This document shows, piece by piece, positions 1-7,145 of a stretch of 64,000 nucleotides of DNA. This stretch comes from Psychrobacter sp. (lineage in GTDB: Bacteria > Pseudomonadota > Gammaproteobacteria > Pseudomonadales > Moraxellaceae): the NCBI RefSeq assembly GCF_030454045.1, contig NZ_JAKDJE010000001.1, positions 1 through 64,000 on the forward strand. The letters are read 5' to 3'. The first letter of the stretch is position 1. Each line of letters starts with the position of its first letter. The notes beneath the pieces were generated by a model. It was not told where the DNA came from. It made no database searches and was given only the letters and a program-made list of their open reading frames with translations. The position numbers were made by a program, and so were the translations under genes.

Positions 1-257
1 GGGCGTATTATAGAGGGTTTAATTTTTGTGTCAACCTGTTTTGGTGATGTTTTTAAACTTATTTTAGCGGAATATAAAAATGGTAATTTTTTCAATGGGT
101 TATCGTCTAATTAATTTCAATAGGTTTAGAGACTGATTATAGATATGCTATTTACTATAATTTATAACATCAAAAACGTTTAGCTTTATTAGATAAATAC
201 CTTTTACTGTCTTTGAGCTTTACCTTCGATTAGTGCAACCATTTCTCTATTTTTACT
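1..257. other. AT-rich intergenic start of window
   Basis: No convincing coding frame, tRNA or terminator was seen. The stretch is AT-rich and lies downstream of the minus-strand glycosylase gene that ends at 258. It may hold that gene's 3' untranslated region and part of whatever lies to the left of the window. Confidence 0.4.
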
Positions 258-971
258 TTACAACTTACCCATCCTCTCAAAGAACGCTTGATACGCCGCG
301 ACTTTCTTATCTAACGATAATGGATAAGCGCGTGAGGTCGATGGTAATCTATATAAGGTTAAGTCATTAACATACATTTTTTTATTATCTGCATCCTGCC
401 ATTGATAAGGGTAATCCATACTTTGATTGGTTTTTGGGTGCTTTGATTTGGTAATTGGTTCATCTAGTAATCCGAGCAGTACTTCGGTAGCTTTGCCTCC
501 TGTTGTGAATAAAGTCTCAACCTTTGGCACTTGCGGCAAGATACTATCCAAATCAACTGGCGTCACCACGGTTAGGTTTTTATCCGAAGCATTGCCAGTC
601 TCTCGAATAGCCTGCTTGACTGTCGGGCAAGACGCTATACCACGCTCGAACATAAAATTGCGTATGCGCTCAGGGTCAAAGCGCTTCTCATCGCCGACTC
701 TAAAATAGTCGGCGTCATCAAAAAACACTCGGCCATAGATACGCCACATATCATTATAAAAATTGGGATAGTGAAAGCTCATTGCCCATTTATCGCTAGT
801 CGGCGGAAACGTACCCATCATCATGATAGTCGCATTTGGTGGTAAAACAGGCGCAAAAGGATGATTTTCAATTTCTCCTGATGAACTCTCGGTTGCTACT
901 ATCTCGTTATTAGCCTTGTTATTAGCGTCTTCTTGGGTGTTTGATGGTTTTATAGTCATGATATTCTTCAT
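258..971 (-). CDS. Uracil-DNA glycosylase superfamily protein (HDG/family-6-like)
   Basis: 237 residues. After about 45 residues of polar N-terminus there is MMMGTFPPTSDKW followed by a Tyr/Trp-rich segment (FHYPNFYNDMWRIYG). This is the layout of UDG-fold glycosylases of the hypoxanthine-DNA glycosylase type, which remove deaminated bases from DNA. Near the C-terminus LPSTSRAYP fits the second active-site loop of the fold, and FTTGGKAT fits a central strand-loop. Substrate (uracil or hypoxanthine) cannot be decided from sequence. It is a single gene divergent from upp. The superfamily is fairly secure, the exact family less so. Confidence 0.75.
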   Translation of the reverse strand: MKNIMTIKPSNTQEDANNKANNEIVATESSSGEIENHPFAPVLPPNATIMMMGTFPPTSDKWAMSFHYPNFYNDMWRIYGRVFFDDADYFRVGDEKRFDPERIRNFMFERGIASCPTVKQAIRETGNASDKNLTVVTPVDLDSILPQVPKVETLFTTGGKATEVLLGLLDEPITKSKHPKTNQSMDYPYQWQDADNKKMYVNDLTLYRLPSTSRAYPLSLDKKVAAYQAFFERMGKL

Positions 972-1318
972 CAGAAAAGCGGTTTTTTTGGTATCATAGC
1001 AAGCCTAAACACTACTGCACTTATGATAATTTTATACAGTCAAACTTAGTCGATTCAAATAGTGCGACAATATATAGTCGCTTAGCCTGAGCGGTTTAGG
1101 CTTGGCTGCCAATTGTGAGTGTCTAACTGATCACTTTTGGTGACATTACACTCTTATACAAGTAGCACGTTTATTTGATTTGCATGGTCATTGAGGTTTT
1201 TATTTTACTATCAATGAGACCAAACAGAGTTAAAGTGGGGTAAGTGTTTGTATCTTTTTATATTAATAGCAACCGCAATGACTGCGCACGCATCAGACAA
1301 AAAACCAAGAGAATACTT
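972..1318. other. Divergent intergenic region (glycosylase / upp)
   Basis: About 350 bases between two divergently transcribed genes, so promoters for both should lie here. An alternative GTG start at 1244 would extend upp by 25 residues, but those residues do not look like the UPRTase N-terminus. No strong -35/-10 pair or riboswitch-like structure was recognised. Confidence 0.4.
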
Positions 1319-1978
1319 ATGAGTGATTTAAACAACGATTTAAACATTACGGTCATTGATCATCCATTGGTCCGTCATAAACTCAGCCTCATGCGCGAAA
1401 AAGACTGTAGTACTTATAAATTTCGTACATTGACTAAAGAGCTTGCACGCTTGATGGCTTATGAAGCAAGCCGTGATTTTGAAATTGAGACCTTCCCAAT
1501 GCAAGGCTGGTGCGGCGAAATCACGGGTGAGCAAATCATCGGTAAGACAGCGACTATCGTGCCTATTTTGCGTGCAGGTATTGGCATGCTTGATGGGGTG
1601 CTCGATCTAATTCCTACTGCTAAGATTTCTGTGGTCGGTTTGCAGCGTGATGAAGAAACGCTGCAGCCAGTACCATTCTTTGAAAAATTTGTCAGTCACA
1701 TGGACAAGCGTCCTGCGCTAATCATTGATCCAATGCTAGCTACGGGTGGCTCAATGGTTGCGACCATCGAGATGCTAAAGAAAAATGGCTGTACTAATAT
1801 CAAAGCATTAGTATTAGTGGCGGCCCCTGAAGGCGTCCGCTTGGTAAACGAAGCACATCCTGATGTGACCATCTTTACAGCGGCGCTAGACAGCCATTTA
1901 GATGAGCACGGCTATATCATCCCAGGTCTTGGCGATGCTGGCGATAAAATCTTTGGTAAACAGCTATTTAATAGATAA
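1319..1978 (+). CDS. upp: Uracil phosphoribosyltransferase
   Basis: Converts uracil and PRPP to UMP in pyrimidine salvage. 219 residues from the ATG at 1319, close to the roughly 208 usual for Upp. The start has AAGAGA upstream, and homology-like sequence ([17 protein letters not shown]) begins just after it; a longer GTG frame from 1244 is probably untranslated. The PRPP-binding loop [14 protein letters not shown] and the C-terminal uracil-binding segment [11 protein letters not shown] are both present. It is followed after 74 bases by a YdfG-like gene on the same strand. Confidence 0.95.
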   Translation: MSDLNNDLNITVIDHPLVRHKLSLMREKDCSTYKFRTLTKELARLMAYEASRDFEIETFPMQGWCGEITGEQIIGKTATIVPILRAGIGMLDGVLDLIPTAKISVVGLQRDEETLQPVPFFEKFVSHMDKRPALIIDPMLATGGSMVATIEMLKKNGCTNIKALVLVAAPEGVRLVNEAHPDVTIFTAALDSHLDEHGYIIPGLGDAGDKIFGKQLFNR

Positions 1979-2052
1979 GCGTAAGCTGCCACAAAACAGC
2001 GCACCATTCATATCACAAAAGCCACATACGATATCACTTATAAGGATATAAC

Positions 2053-2805
2053 ATGAACGTATTGATTACAGGAGCAAGTGCTGGATTCGGTAAAGCGCTG
2101 GCAGAGCGTTTGGTCGCAGGCGGTCACCAAGTGATCGGTTGTGCCAGACGCCGCGATAAGCTTGATGCACTGGCAGCTACATTGGGCGAGGCGTTTTTGC
2201 CGGTGGTCATGGATGTCAGTGATACAGCGTCTATCCCGCAAATCATTGCTGACTTGCCGGCTGGCTTTCAGCACATCGATGTTTTGGTAAATAACGCTGG
2301 GCTAGCGCTCGGCACCGAGCCTGCCCATGAGGCAGATCTCAATGACTGGATGCGTATGCTCGATACCAATATCAAAGGTCTGGTGGCGCTGACCCACGCT
2401 GTACTACCTGCGATGGTGGCAAGCGACAGCGGTTATGTCATCAATGTCGGCTCTATCGCTGGCAGTTGGCCATACTTTGGCGGTAATGTCTATGGCGCGA
2501 CCAAAGCCTTTGTCAAACAGTTTAGCTTAAATCTGCGCGCGGACTTAGTCGGTACGCAGGTGCGCGTCACCAATCTTGAACCAGGTAATGTCGCGGGCAC
2601 TGAGTTTTCGAACGTGCGCTATCATGGCGATGATGAGAAAGCGGCCAAAGTCTATGACGGCTTTAAAACCATGACCGGTGAGGATATCGGCGATATTTTA
2701 TTGTGGTTGATTGAATCGCCCGCCCATATCAATGTCAATCGCTTAGAAGTGATGCCAGTGGCGCAAACTTATAATGGTCTGACCATTGCGAAGCAAGGCG
2801 GTTAA
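2053..2805 (+). CDS. ydfG: SDR-family NADP-dependent oxidoreductase, YdfG-like
   Basis: 250-residue classical short-chain dehydrogenase. The N-terminal cofactor motif TGASAGFG, the NNAG strand motif (VLVNNAGLALG), the catalytic Ser in the segment NVGSIAGSW and the YxxxK pair in YGATKAFVK are all visible. The overall sequence resembles YdfG, which reduces malonic semialdehyde and oxidises serine, threonine and 3-hydroxy acids. AAGGATATAAC precedes the ATG. The neighbour upp may be cotranscribed. The family is certain; the substrate is inferred from similarity. Confidence 0.88.
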   Translation: MNVLITGASAGFGKALAERLVAGGHQVIGCARRRDKLDALAATLGEAFLPVVMDVSDTASIPQIIADLPAGFQHIDVLVNNAGLALGTEPAHEADLNDWMRMLDTNIKGLVALTHAVLPAMVASDSGYVINVGSIAGSWPYFGGNVYGATKAFVKQFSLNLRADLVGTQVRVTNLEPGNVAGTEFSNVRYHGDDEKAAKVYDGFKTMTGEDIGDILLWLIESPAHINVNRLEVMPVAQTYNGLTIAKQGG

Positions 2806-2824
2806 AAGCTTAACCGGCCGTTTT
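2799..2824 (+). terminator. Probable terminator after the YdfG-like gene
   Basis: A 7-bp inverted repeat CGGTTAA-AAGC-TTAACCG overlaps the stop codon and is followed by GCCGTTTT. The T-run is short, so termination may be partial. Confidence 0.5.
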
Positions 2825-2829
2825 GCTCT

Positions 2830-3498
2830 CTAACGTAACTCATAAGACCGAAGCAATATAGTCTCATCTATGTTGCTTCTTTTTTTGGGTTGAATTTGAA
2901 TTTCTTTGACCAGCGTTAACTGCTGAAAGTCCAAAATCAGCACTTCATTTCGAATGCGCTCACTGGTACGCTTATTATGGCGTATCGGAAAGCCCATAAC
3001 TTGCTTGCCTGCTATAGTTAGCTGATTGATAATAAGGAACGGATGGCTTGCTCGCCCTGATTGTAGCGAGTGTTGATAGAGCTTTTCTGCAGCGGCAAGC
3101 GCCGTAGCAGGATTAACTGTGGTGGTAAACAGCCTCTCTTGTCTTACGCTTTTTGGCATCTCGCCTGCAAAAAATAAGGTTTGATGAAGGGGCAGATATT
3201 GAGCATGGCGCGTCAGCTCGTTACGAAATAGCGCAGGCATATCCATATTGAAGCTGTCTTCCGTCTGCTGATAGAAGGCGGCAAAACTGCGCTGAATATA
3301 GCGCCCAAAGACAGTTGCGTTAATCCACTCTTGATAGACAGGGTTGTTTAGCAGCAGCTTAGTGAAGTCTTCTGGTTTTATCTCAGCGCTCTGGCTTAGT
3401 ATCGCTATCAAGAATTGCTGCGAATCTATAAAAGTCTGCTGCTCCCATACTAGCGGATAGAGGCTCATATCTAACGACGCTAAAGTCGCTCTACTCAT
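2830..3498 (-). CDS. Uncharacterised 222-residue protein, possible ADP-ribosyltransferase-like fold
   Basis: Not recognised as a named family. It has a very strong ribosome binding site (AAGGAGG, 8 bases before the ATG), so it is a real gene. No signal peptide or membrane segment. The C-terminal half has an order that recalls mono-ADP-ribosyltransferases: a strand LHQTLFFAGEMP, then FTTTVNPATALAAAEK (in the place of the S-T-S strand and helix), then a strand pair ending in ERIRNEVLILDF with a Glu where the catalytic ExE would sit. The first strand lacks the usual Arg, so an inactive or divergent member, or a chance resemblance, is equally possible. It is convergent with the ydfG-like gene. 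Confidence 0.7.
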   Translation of the reverse strand: MSRATLASLDMSLYPLVWEQQTFIDSQQFLIAILSQSAEIKPEDFTKLLLNNPVYQEWINATVFGRYIQRSFAAFYQQTEDSFNMDMPALFRNELTRHAQYLPLHQTLFFAGEMPKSVRQERLFTTTVNPATALAAAEKLYQHSLQSGRASHPFLIINQLTIAGKQVMGFPIRHNKRTSERIRNEVLILDFQQLTLVKEIQIQPKKRSNIDETILLRSYELR

Positions 3499-3710
3499 AC
3501 TTAGGCCTCCTTTTAAGAGTCAGGTTGTTATTTTTATTTATTATGATTGATAAATTAGCGCTGATGATTATTCGGTATTGCAAGCTCACTTTTATGCCAT
3601 GGTCAATGAGCTGATTTTACTATAGCAGTCTTACTGCAAGTATATCGGGTCTGTTGAAGTCAGCAACCTCAATTATGGCTACTATGCGAGCGCACAGAAT
3701 AGAACTCATG

Positions 3711-4742
3711 ATAAAAAAATTACTCACACTGCCGATACCCGACCAGTATCAAGTGCAAACTACTCATATTACGATGACTGATGGCACGCGACTACCTATC
3801 TCTGTTATCGGACAAGGCGCGCCTGTGCTGATACTGCATGCCTACGGCATGGATGCACGTGAATTTTTGCCTTTTATCTTACCGCTTGCTAGCAAATACA
3901 CTTTTTATTTGCCGCATTTGCGCGGCTTTGGACTGGCACAGCCCATCGGTCTTACGCAGTTTGATTTTGTGCGGCAATATGCAGAAGATGTCGATTGTAT
4001 CATCGAGCAGATTTGTCAGTGGCAGTCTGTTGAGACGCTGTCTGTAGCGGCTATTTCGATGGGCGCGCAAGTGATGTGGTCTTATTTTGAAAGGTTTGGC
4101 GCAGCCAGAGTCAGCCGCTATCTCAATATCGATCAAAGCCCTGCCATTCATAATCAAGACGATTGGCAAGGCGGACTATTTGGCAGCCGCCAACAAAAGG
4201 TATTCGATATCTTTCGCGGTGTTATCGATATGAGTCTGCCATATGCCGATGCCCAAAGCTTTACTCACCTACCCTTTACACTAAAACGGCACGCTACTGA
4301 CGTCGAGCGCTTATTCTCATTATTGTCCGTCAATCGTACGCGCTCAAAAGCGTTTATACAAGCGATGACTTATAAGAACGATCCTAAGCTTGCGCTGTAT
4401 GAGCATCGTCTTTGGAACCATAAAAGGCAATGCTTGCAAGCTTATCTAACCTTGCCTTATGACTTTCGCGGTGCGTTAGATAAAGTGACGATTCCGGTCG
4501 TCAATCTAATTGGTGGGCGCTCAAAGCTATATAATCCTAAGTGGCAACAGAAGGTGACACAGATGCTACCCAATGCTCGTGACGTCATCCTACCGCGCTC
4601 AGGACATGCCGTCCCTATGGATGAGCCGATTGGTTTTCATAAGGTGTTAAAGAAGTTTTGTGAGAATGATTTACGAGTCGCAACCAAAAAGCGACTTAGT
4701 AAAGTCGCTTTTTTAGGAGATGCTGCCAAGTTCAAGAGTTAA
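3711..4742 (+). CDS. Alpha/beta-fold hydrolase
   Basis: About 343 residues from the ATG at 3711; a TTG at 3654 or ATGs at 3675 and 3684 are alternative starts and none has a clear ribosome binding site. The strand-loop VLILHAYGMDAREF fits the oxyanion-hole region, AISMGAQVM is the nucleophile elbow with its Ser, and SGHAVPMDEP carries the catalytic His. An acid residue is expected around GGRSKLYNPKW. Substrate is unknown. The last 20 codons run through an intrinsic-terminator hairpin (4686-4714) and the stop overlaps the convergent DUF1653 gene by 4 bases, which suggests a C-terminal extension by stop loss. Confidence 0.8.
   Translation: MKKLLTLPIPDQYQVQTTHITMTDGTRLPISVIGQGAPVLILHAYGMDAREFLPFILPLASKYTFYLPHLRGFGLAQPIGLTQFDFVRQYAEDVDCIIEQICQWQSVETLSVAAISMGAQVMWSYFERFGAARVSRYLNIDQSPAIHNQDDWQGGLFGSRQQKVFDIFRGVIDMSLPYADAQSFTHLPFTLKRHATDVERLFSLLSVNRTRSKAFIQAMTYKNDPKLALYEHRLWNHKRQCLQAYLTLPYDFRGALDKVTIPVVNLIGGRSKLYNPKWQQKVTQMLPNARDVILPRSGHAVPMDEPIGFHKVLKKFCENDLRVATKKRLSKVAFLGDAAKFKS
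4686..4714 (+). terminator. Intrinsic terminator inside the hydrolase coding end (bidirectional)
   Basis: AAAAAGCGACTT, a 4-base loop, then AAGTCGCTTTTTT: a perfect stem flanked by A and T runs, so it could work on both strands. It lies 28 bases before the annotated stop of the hydrolase and just past the end of the convergent DUF1653 gene. Confidence 0.7.
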
Positions 4743-4975
4743 TCCACTAGGGGTTTTATCAGCTCAAATCTAGGCACTTCTGTGCCATTACGCATCACAG
4801 TTTCAGCAAACATGGTAAGCGGGCGTACCCACACGCCATACTCACCATACAGACAACGGTACACCACGAGCGACTCTTCGGTCTCTGAGTGCTGCGCGGT
4901 ATGCAATACTTGATACAGGCTGCCTTTATAATGGCGGTAGATGCCTTGGGGAATGGCTTGGAATTTGTTATTCAT
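4739..4975 (-). CDS. DUF1653 domain-containing protein
   Basis: 78 residues covering one DUF1653 domain: GIYRHYKGSLYQVL at the start, VVYRCLYGEYGVWVRP in the middle and a final PRFELI. Family members are small soluble proteins, usually 70-90 residues, of unknown biochemical role. The length is normal. It is convergent with the hydrolase, overlapping its stop by 4 bases. To its right the sequence turns AT-rich and accessory. Confidence 0.85.
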   Translation of the reverse strand: MNNKFQAIPQGIYRHYKGSLYQVLHTAQHSETEESLVVYRCLYGEYGVWVRPLTMFAETVMRNGTEVPRFELIKPLVD

Positions 4976-5064
4976 TTATTTAAACTATTTATCTTAAAGA
5001 AATTTTGGTTGTGTAAAGGTCATTAAATAATTATAGGTATTAACGAAAAAACTATTTACAAGAG

Positions 5065-5250
5065 TTATCGAGCAGTTTGATTAAAATACTGATCATTTTT
5101 ACTCTTATTTTTAATCTCATCAGTCACATTTACTGAAGTGTCGCGAGGATAGATTTTTGAAAGAAACCCAATAACTTTAGACTTAGTATTGTCTTTCTTT
5201 TCAAAATCGAATTCGTCCTTTTTATTAATTAATATAATCCTTTTACTCAT
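5065..5250 (-). CDS. Uncharacterised 61-residue protein, partner of the IS-split gene
   Basis: Charged small protein rich in Lys, Asp and Asn (starts MSKRIILINKKDEFDFEKK). It has no membrane segment and no recognised domain. It begins 13 bases after the stop of the upstream 326-residue membrane-protein gene, with AAGGAG placed 8 bases before its ATG and overlapping that stop region. It was therefore very likely translated from the same mRNA. The IS insertion upstream may now leave it without its native promoter. Function unknown; the linkage suggests a partner or regulator of the membrane protein. Confidence 0.6.
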   Translation of the reverse strand: MSKRIILINKKDEFDFEKKDNTKSKVIGFLSKIYPRDTSVNVTDEIKNKSKNDQYFNQTAR

Positions 5251-5263
5251 CTTGAAACTCCTT

Positions 5264-5584
5264 CTAAGAATATCGAAATTTCTTAATAGATCTCAAATAC
5301 AGCTCTAACTCTACTCGATCACTAATCTCATTGAAGAATTCTTCACATACTCTACTTTCCTCTTCATTATCAGGAGTACACAACAATTCACCATAAAGAC
5401 AGATTGTAAAAACGTACTTAAATACTCTCTCTTCTACTTTGACTACTACAGGTTTACAAAAAATTGACCCAAACTCCTTGTTAGATTTAGATCTATCAGA
5501 AGAGAGAAAAACGTTGTCTTTGATCCCTTTCCTCATATCAGGTATATAGTCACCTGACCACAAAAATGTTATAAAATAAATCAA
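5264..5584 (-). pseudogene. C-terminal fragment of an IS630-split membrane-anchored GAF-like protein
   Basis: The first four codons of this frame come from the IS end; native sequence starts at about 5572. Joining base 5572 to base 6414 (removing the IS and one TA) continues the frame of the upstream fragment 6414-7085 exactly, giving one 326-residue protein. This part has the strands and last helix of a GAF-like sensor domain: FGSIFCKPVVVKVEERVFK, then YVFTICLYGELLC, then a long amphipathic helix ending RSIKKFRYS. GAF assignment is by pattern only. The fragment alone probably makes no functional product. Confidence 0.7.
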
Positions 5585-6412
5585 CTAAACGATTACCACA
5601 ATAAATAACCATGACTTACTCCCTAGATTATCGCAAACAAGTCTTAAAAAGCTTAGATGAGGGCATGACCTTTGCTGAAGCTGCTGTTTTCTATGATATC
5701 AGTCCAACGACTATCCAGAAGTGGAAAAAGCGTCTTCATAGTAAAACCACCCGATATATTAAGCCCTACAAAATAGAGGATGAAGCCTTAGCTCAAGATG
5801 TCAAAGACCACCCTGACGATTATCACTATGAGCGAGCACAGCGTTTTAATTGTAGCCCAACAGGCATCAGCAAAGCCTTAAAGCGTATTGGTGTTAGCAA
5901 AAAAAAAGACACTTGAGCATCCCAAAGCTTGTCCACTAAAGAGGGCTCACTACCTAAAAAAACTTAACCACTACATTGCTCAAGGCTTTGCTATTGTCTA
6001 TATGGACGAGAGTGGCTTTGAAAGTGAAACGATGCGTCCTTGTGGTTATGCACCCATTGGTAGCCCCTGCATTGGCAGTTACAATTGGCAAGCCAAAGAT
6101 CGAACCAACGTCATTGGTGCACTATATGGCAAAACGCTGTTTGCACTCAATTGCTTAAAGACCAACATTAATAAAAAGATTTTTTATCACTGGTGCAAGT
6201 TCACGCTGATACCAAAGCTTAAGAGAAAATGTGTAATCGTTATGGATAATGCAGCCTTTCATAAGCGCGTTCAAAAGCTGCTTAACAGGCATGGTCACAG
6301 GCTATTATTCTTACCTCCTTATAGTCCTGACTTAAATCCCATCGAGAAAAAGTGGGCTCAAGTGAAGTTTTTACGCCAAGGTTGGATGGAGAATGACTTA
6401 TCTAAATTGTTT
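5574..6412 (+). mobile_element. IS630-family insertion sequence with TA target duplication
   Basis: About 839 bases. The ends were placed by three agreeing signs. TA dinucleotides flank both sides (5572-5573 and 6413-6414), as expected for IS630/Tc1 elements. The terminal sequences match imperfectly when inverted (AAATAAATCAACTAAACGATT against AAACAATTTAGATAAGTCATT, 13 of 21). Removing the element plus one TA restores an open frame across two hypothetical ORFs. It encodes a two-part transposase on the plus strand, opposite to the gene it interrupts. Confidence 0.8.
5611..5916 (+). CDS. IS630-family transposase, N-terminal HTH part
   Basis: 101 residues starting MTYSLDYRKQVLKSLDEG, a helix-turn-helix DNA-binding region typical of IS630 transposases that binds the element's ends. 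The second helical block ends at RIGVSKKK. The frame stops soon after a run of nine A (5899-5907). The catalytic part continues in the +1 frame. With eight A the two parts would read straight through as SKKKTLEHPKA, about 280 residues in all. So this copy either depends on transcriptional or translational slippage or carries an inactivating one-base insertion. Confidence 0.85.
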   Translation: MTYSLDYRKQVLKSLDEGMTFAEAAVFYDISPTTIQKWKKRLHSKTTRYIKPYKIEDEALAQDVKDHPDDYHYERAQRFNCSPTGISKALKRIGVSKKKDT

Positions 6413-6454
6413 TATGATATTCATCCAAAACATAACTCTTTTGTAGTGCAGTGA
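5888..6454 (+). CDS. IS630-family transposase, DDE catalytic part
   Basis: Holds the three acidic residues of the DDE/RNase H fold: Asp in IVYMDESGFE, Asp in CVIVMDNAAFHK and Glu in PDLNPIEKKWAQVK. It catalyses cut-and-paste transposition into TA. The apparent TTG start at 5888 is probably not used; translation should come from the upstream HTH frame. The last 13 codons (6413-6451) lie outside the element: the codon after the IS end is TA plus the first flanking base. Here that base is T (Tyr), so the frame runs into the host gene and stops at 6452. Confidence 0.85.
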   Translation: MVLAKKKTLEHPKACPLKRAHYLKKLNHYIAQGFAIVYMDESGFESETMRPCGYAPIGSPCIGSYNWQAKDRTNVIGALYGKTLFALNCLKTNINKKIFYHWCKFTLIPKLKRKCVIVMDNAAFHKRVQKLLNRHGHRLLFLPPYSPDLNPIEKKWAQVKFLRQGWMENDLSKLFYDIHPKHNSFVVQ

Positions 6455-7085
6455 CTATAAATAAGCTTTGACCCAAGTCAAAACAATAACGAGCTGTAGA
6501 AACATTTTCCATTAATTTCTTAGGAGATGTAAGTCTAGTTTGGTGGTCACTTTGTAAAGCATACCACCATTTATTCTCTTCATTATTACCTTCAATTATA
6601 GTGAGTGTAAGATTAGCAGGATTCACATTAAAGATTGTAGTAATAGCGTCGATTGTGGAGTCAAATATAGCCTTTAACTGTTCATCTGGCTTAGTAACTC
6701 TTTTAAAACAATCTGCACTTGGACGAATATTAGCTGCTTCTTCAAAAAACCTTCTCTTCTTCTTAGTTACTAAGCTATTGAAGATTTTTAGTAAATTCCT
6801 TGAAACTTCTTCTTTTTGCTTATTTAATCTAATTGAGTATTGTTCAGCAATAGCTCGAAACAGAACTACGAACATTGTTGCTACGAAAAGCAAGGTAAAG
6901 ATAGTCTCATGTATCTCTCTATGATCTTTAATCCATACCCAGTCATCGCCAAAAATGTCTAATGCCGCATAATAAAATGAAGTTAAGACTGGTAATATAA
7001 AAGTTAAAATTGGTAACTTTACTAGTTTTGCGAACCACCATTTATTAAAAAAAAGATAAGCATACCGTTTGATTTTAAGATACAT
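6402..7085 (-). pseudogene. N-terminal fragment of an IS630-split two-TM membrane protein
   Basis: 224 native residues (the frame is native down to base 6414), then IS sequence. It begins with a basic stretch, followed by two hydrophobic helices (around residues 22-42 and 61-81: LPILTFILPVLTSFYYAAL and TIFTLLFVATMFVVLF). A Lys/Arg/Glu-rich helical linker and the start of a predicted alpha/beta sensor domain come next (KAIFDSTIDAITTIF, ANLTLTIIEGN). It lies 60 bases after tyrS on the same strand with no terminator between them, so tyrS readthrough may transcribe it. With the 5264-5572 fragment it makes a 326-residue protein. Family not recognised. Confidence 0.75.
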
Positions 7086-7145
7086 TTAATTTCTTTATCC
7101 GTCAATTTTTAATAAAATATGGTAATGCACTTAATGTAATCTTAA

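Noticed and set aside
1244..1318. GTG start adding 25 residues to Upp
   Set aside because: The extra residues do not resemble the UPRTase N-terminus, and the ATG at 1319 has a usable ribosome binding site.
5574..6412. Placement of the IS left end at 5572 with the TA at 5570-5571
   Set aside because: It breaks the frame of the host gene on removal and misaligns the terminal inverted repeats; the placement at 5574 fits both.
4976..7145. A larger genomic island with integrase or attachment sites
   Set aside because: No integrase, tRNA or direct-repeat ends were found. Only the AT-rich cassette and one IS are supported.
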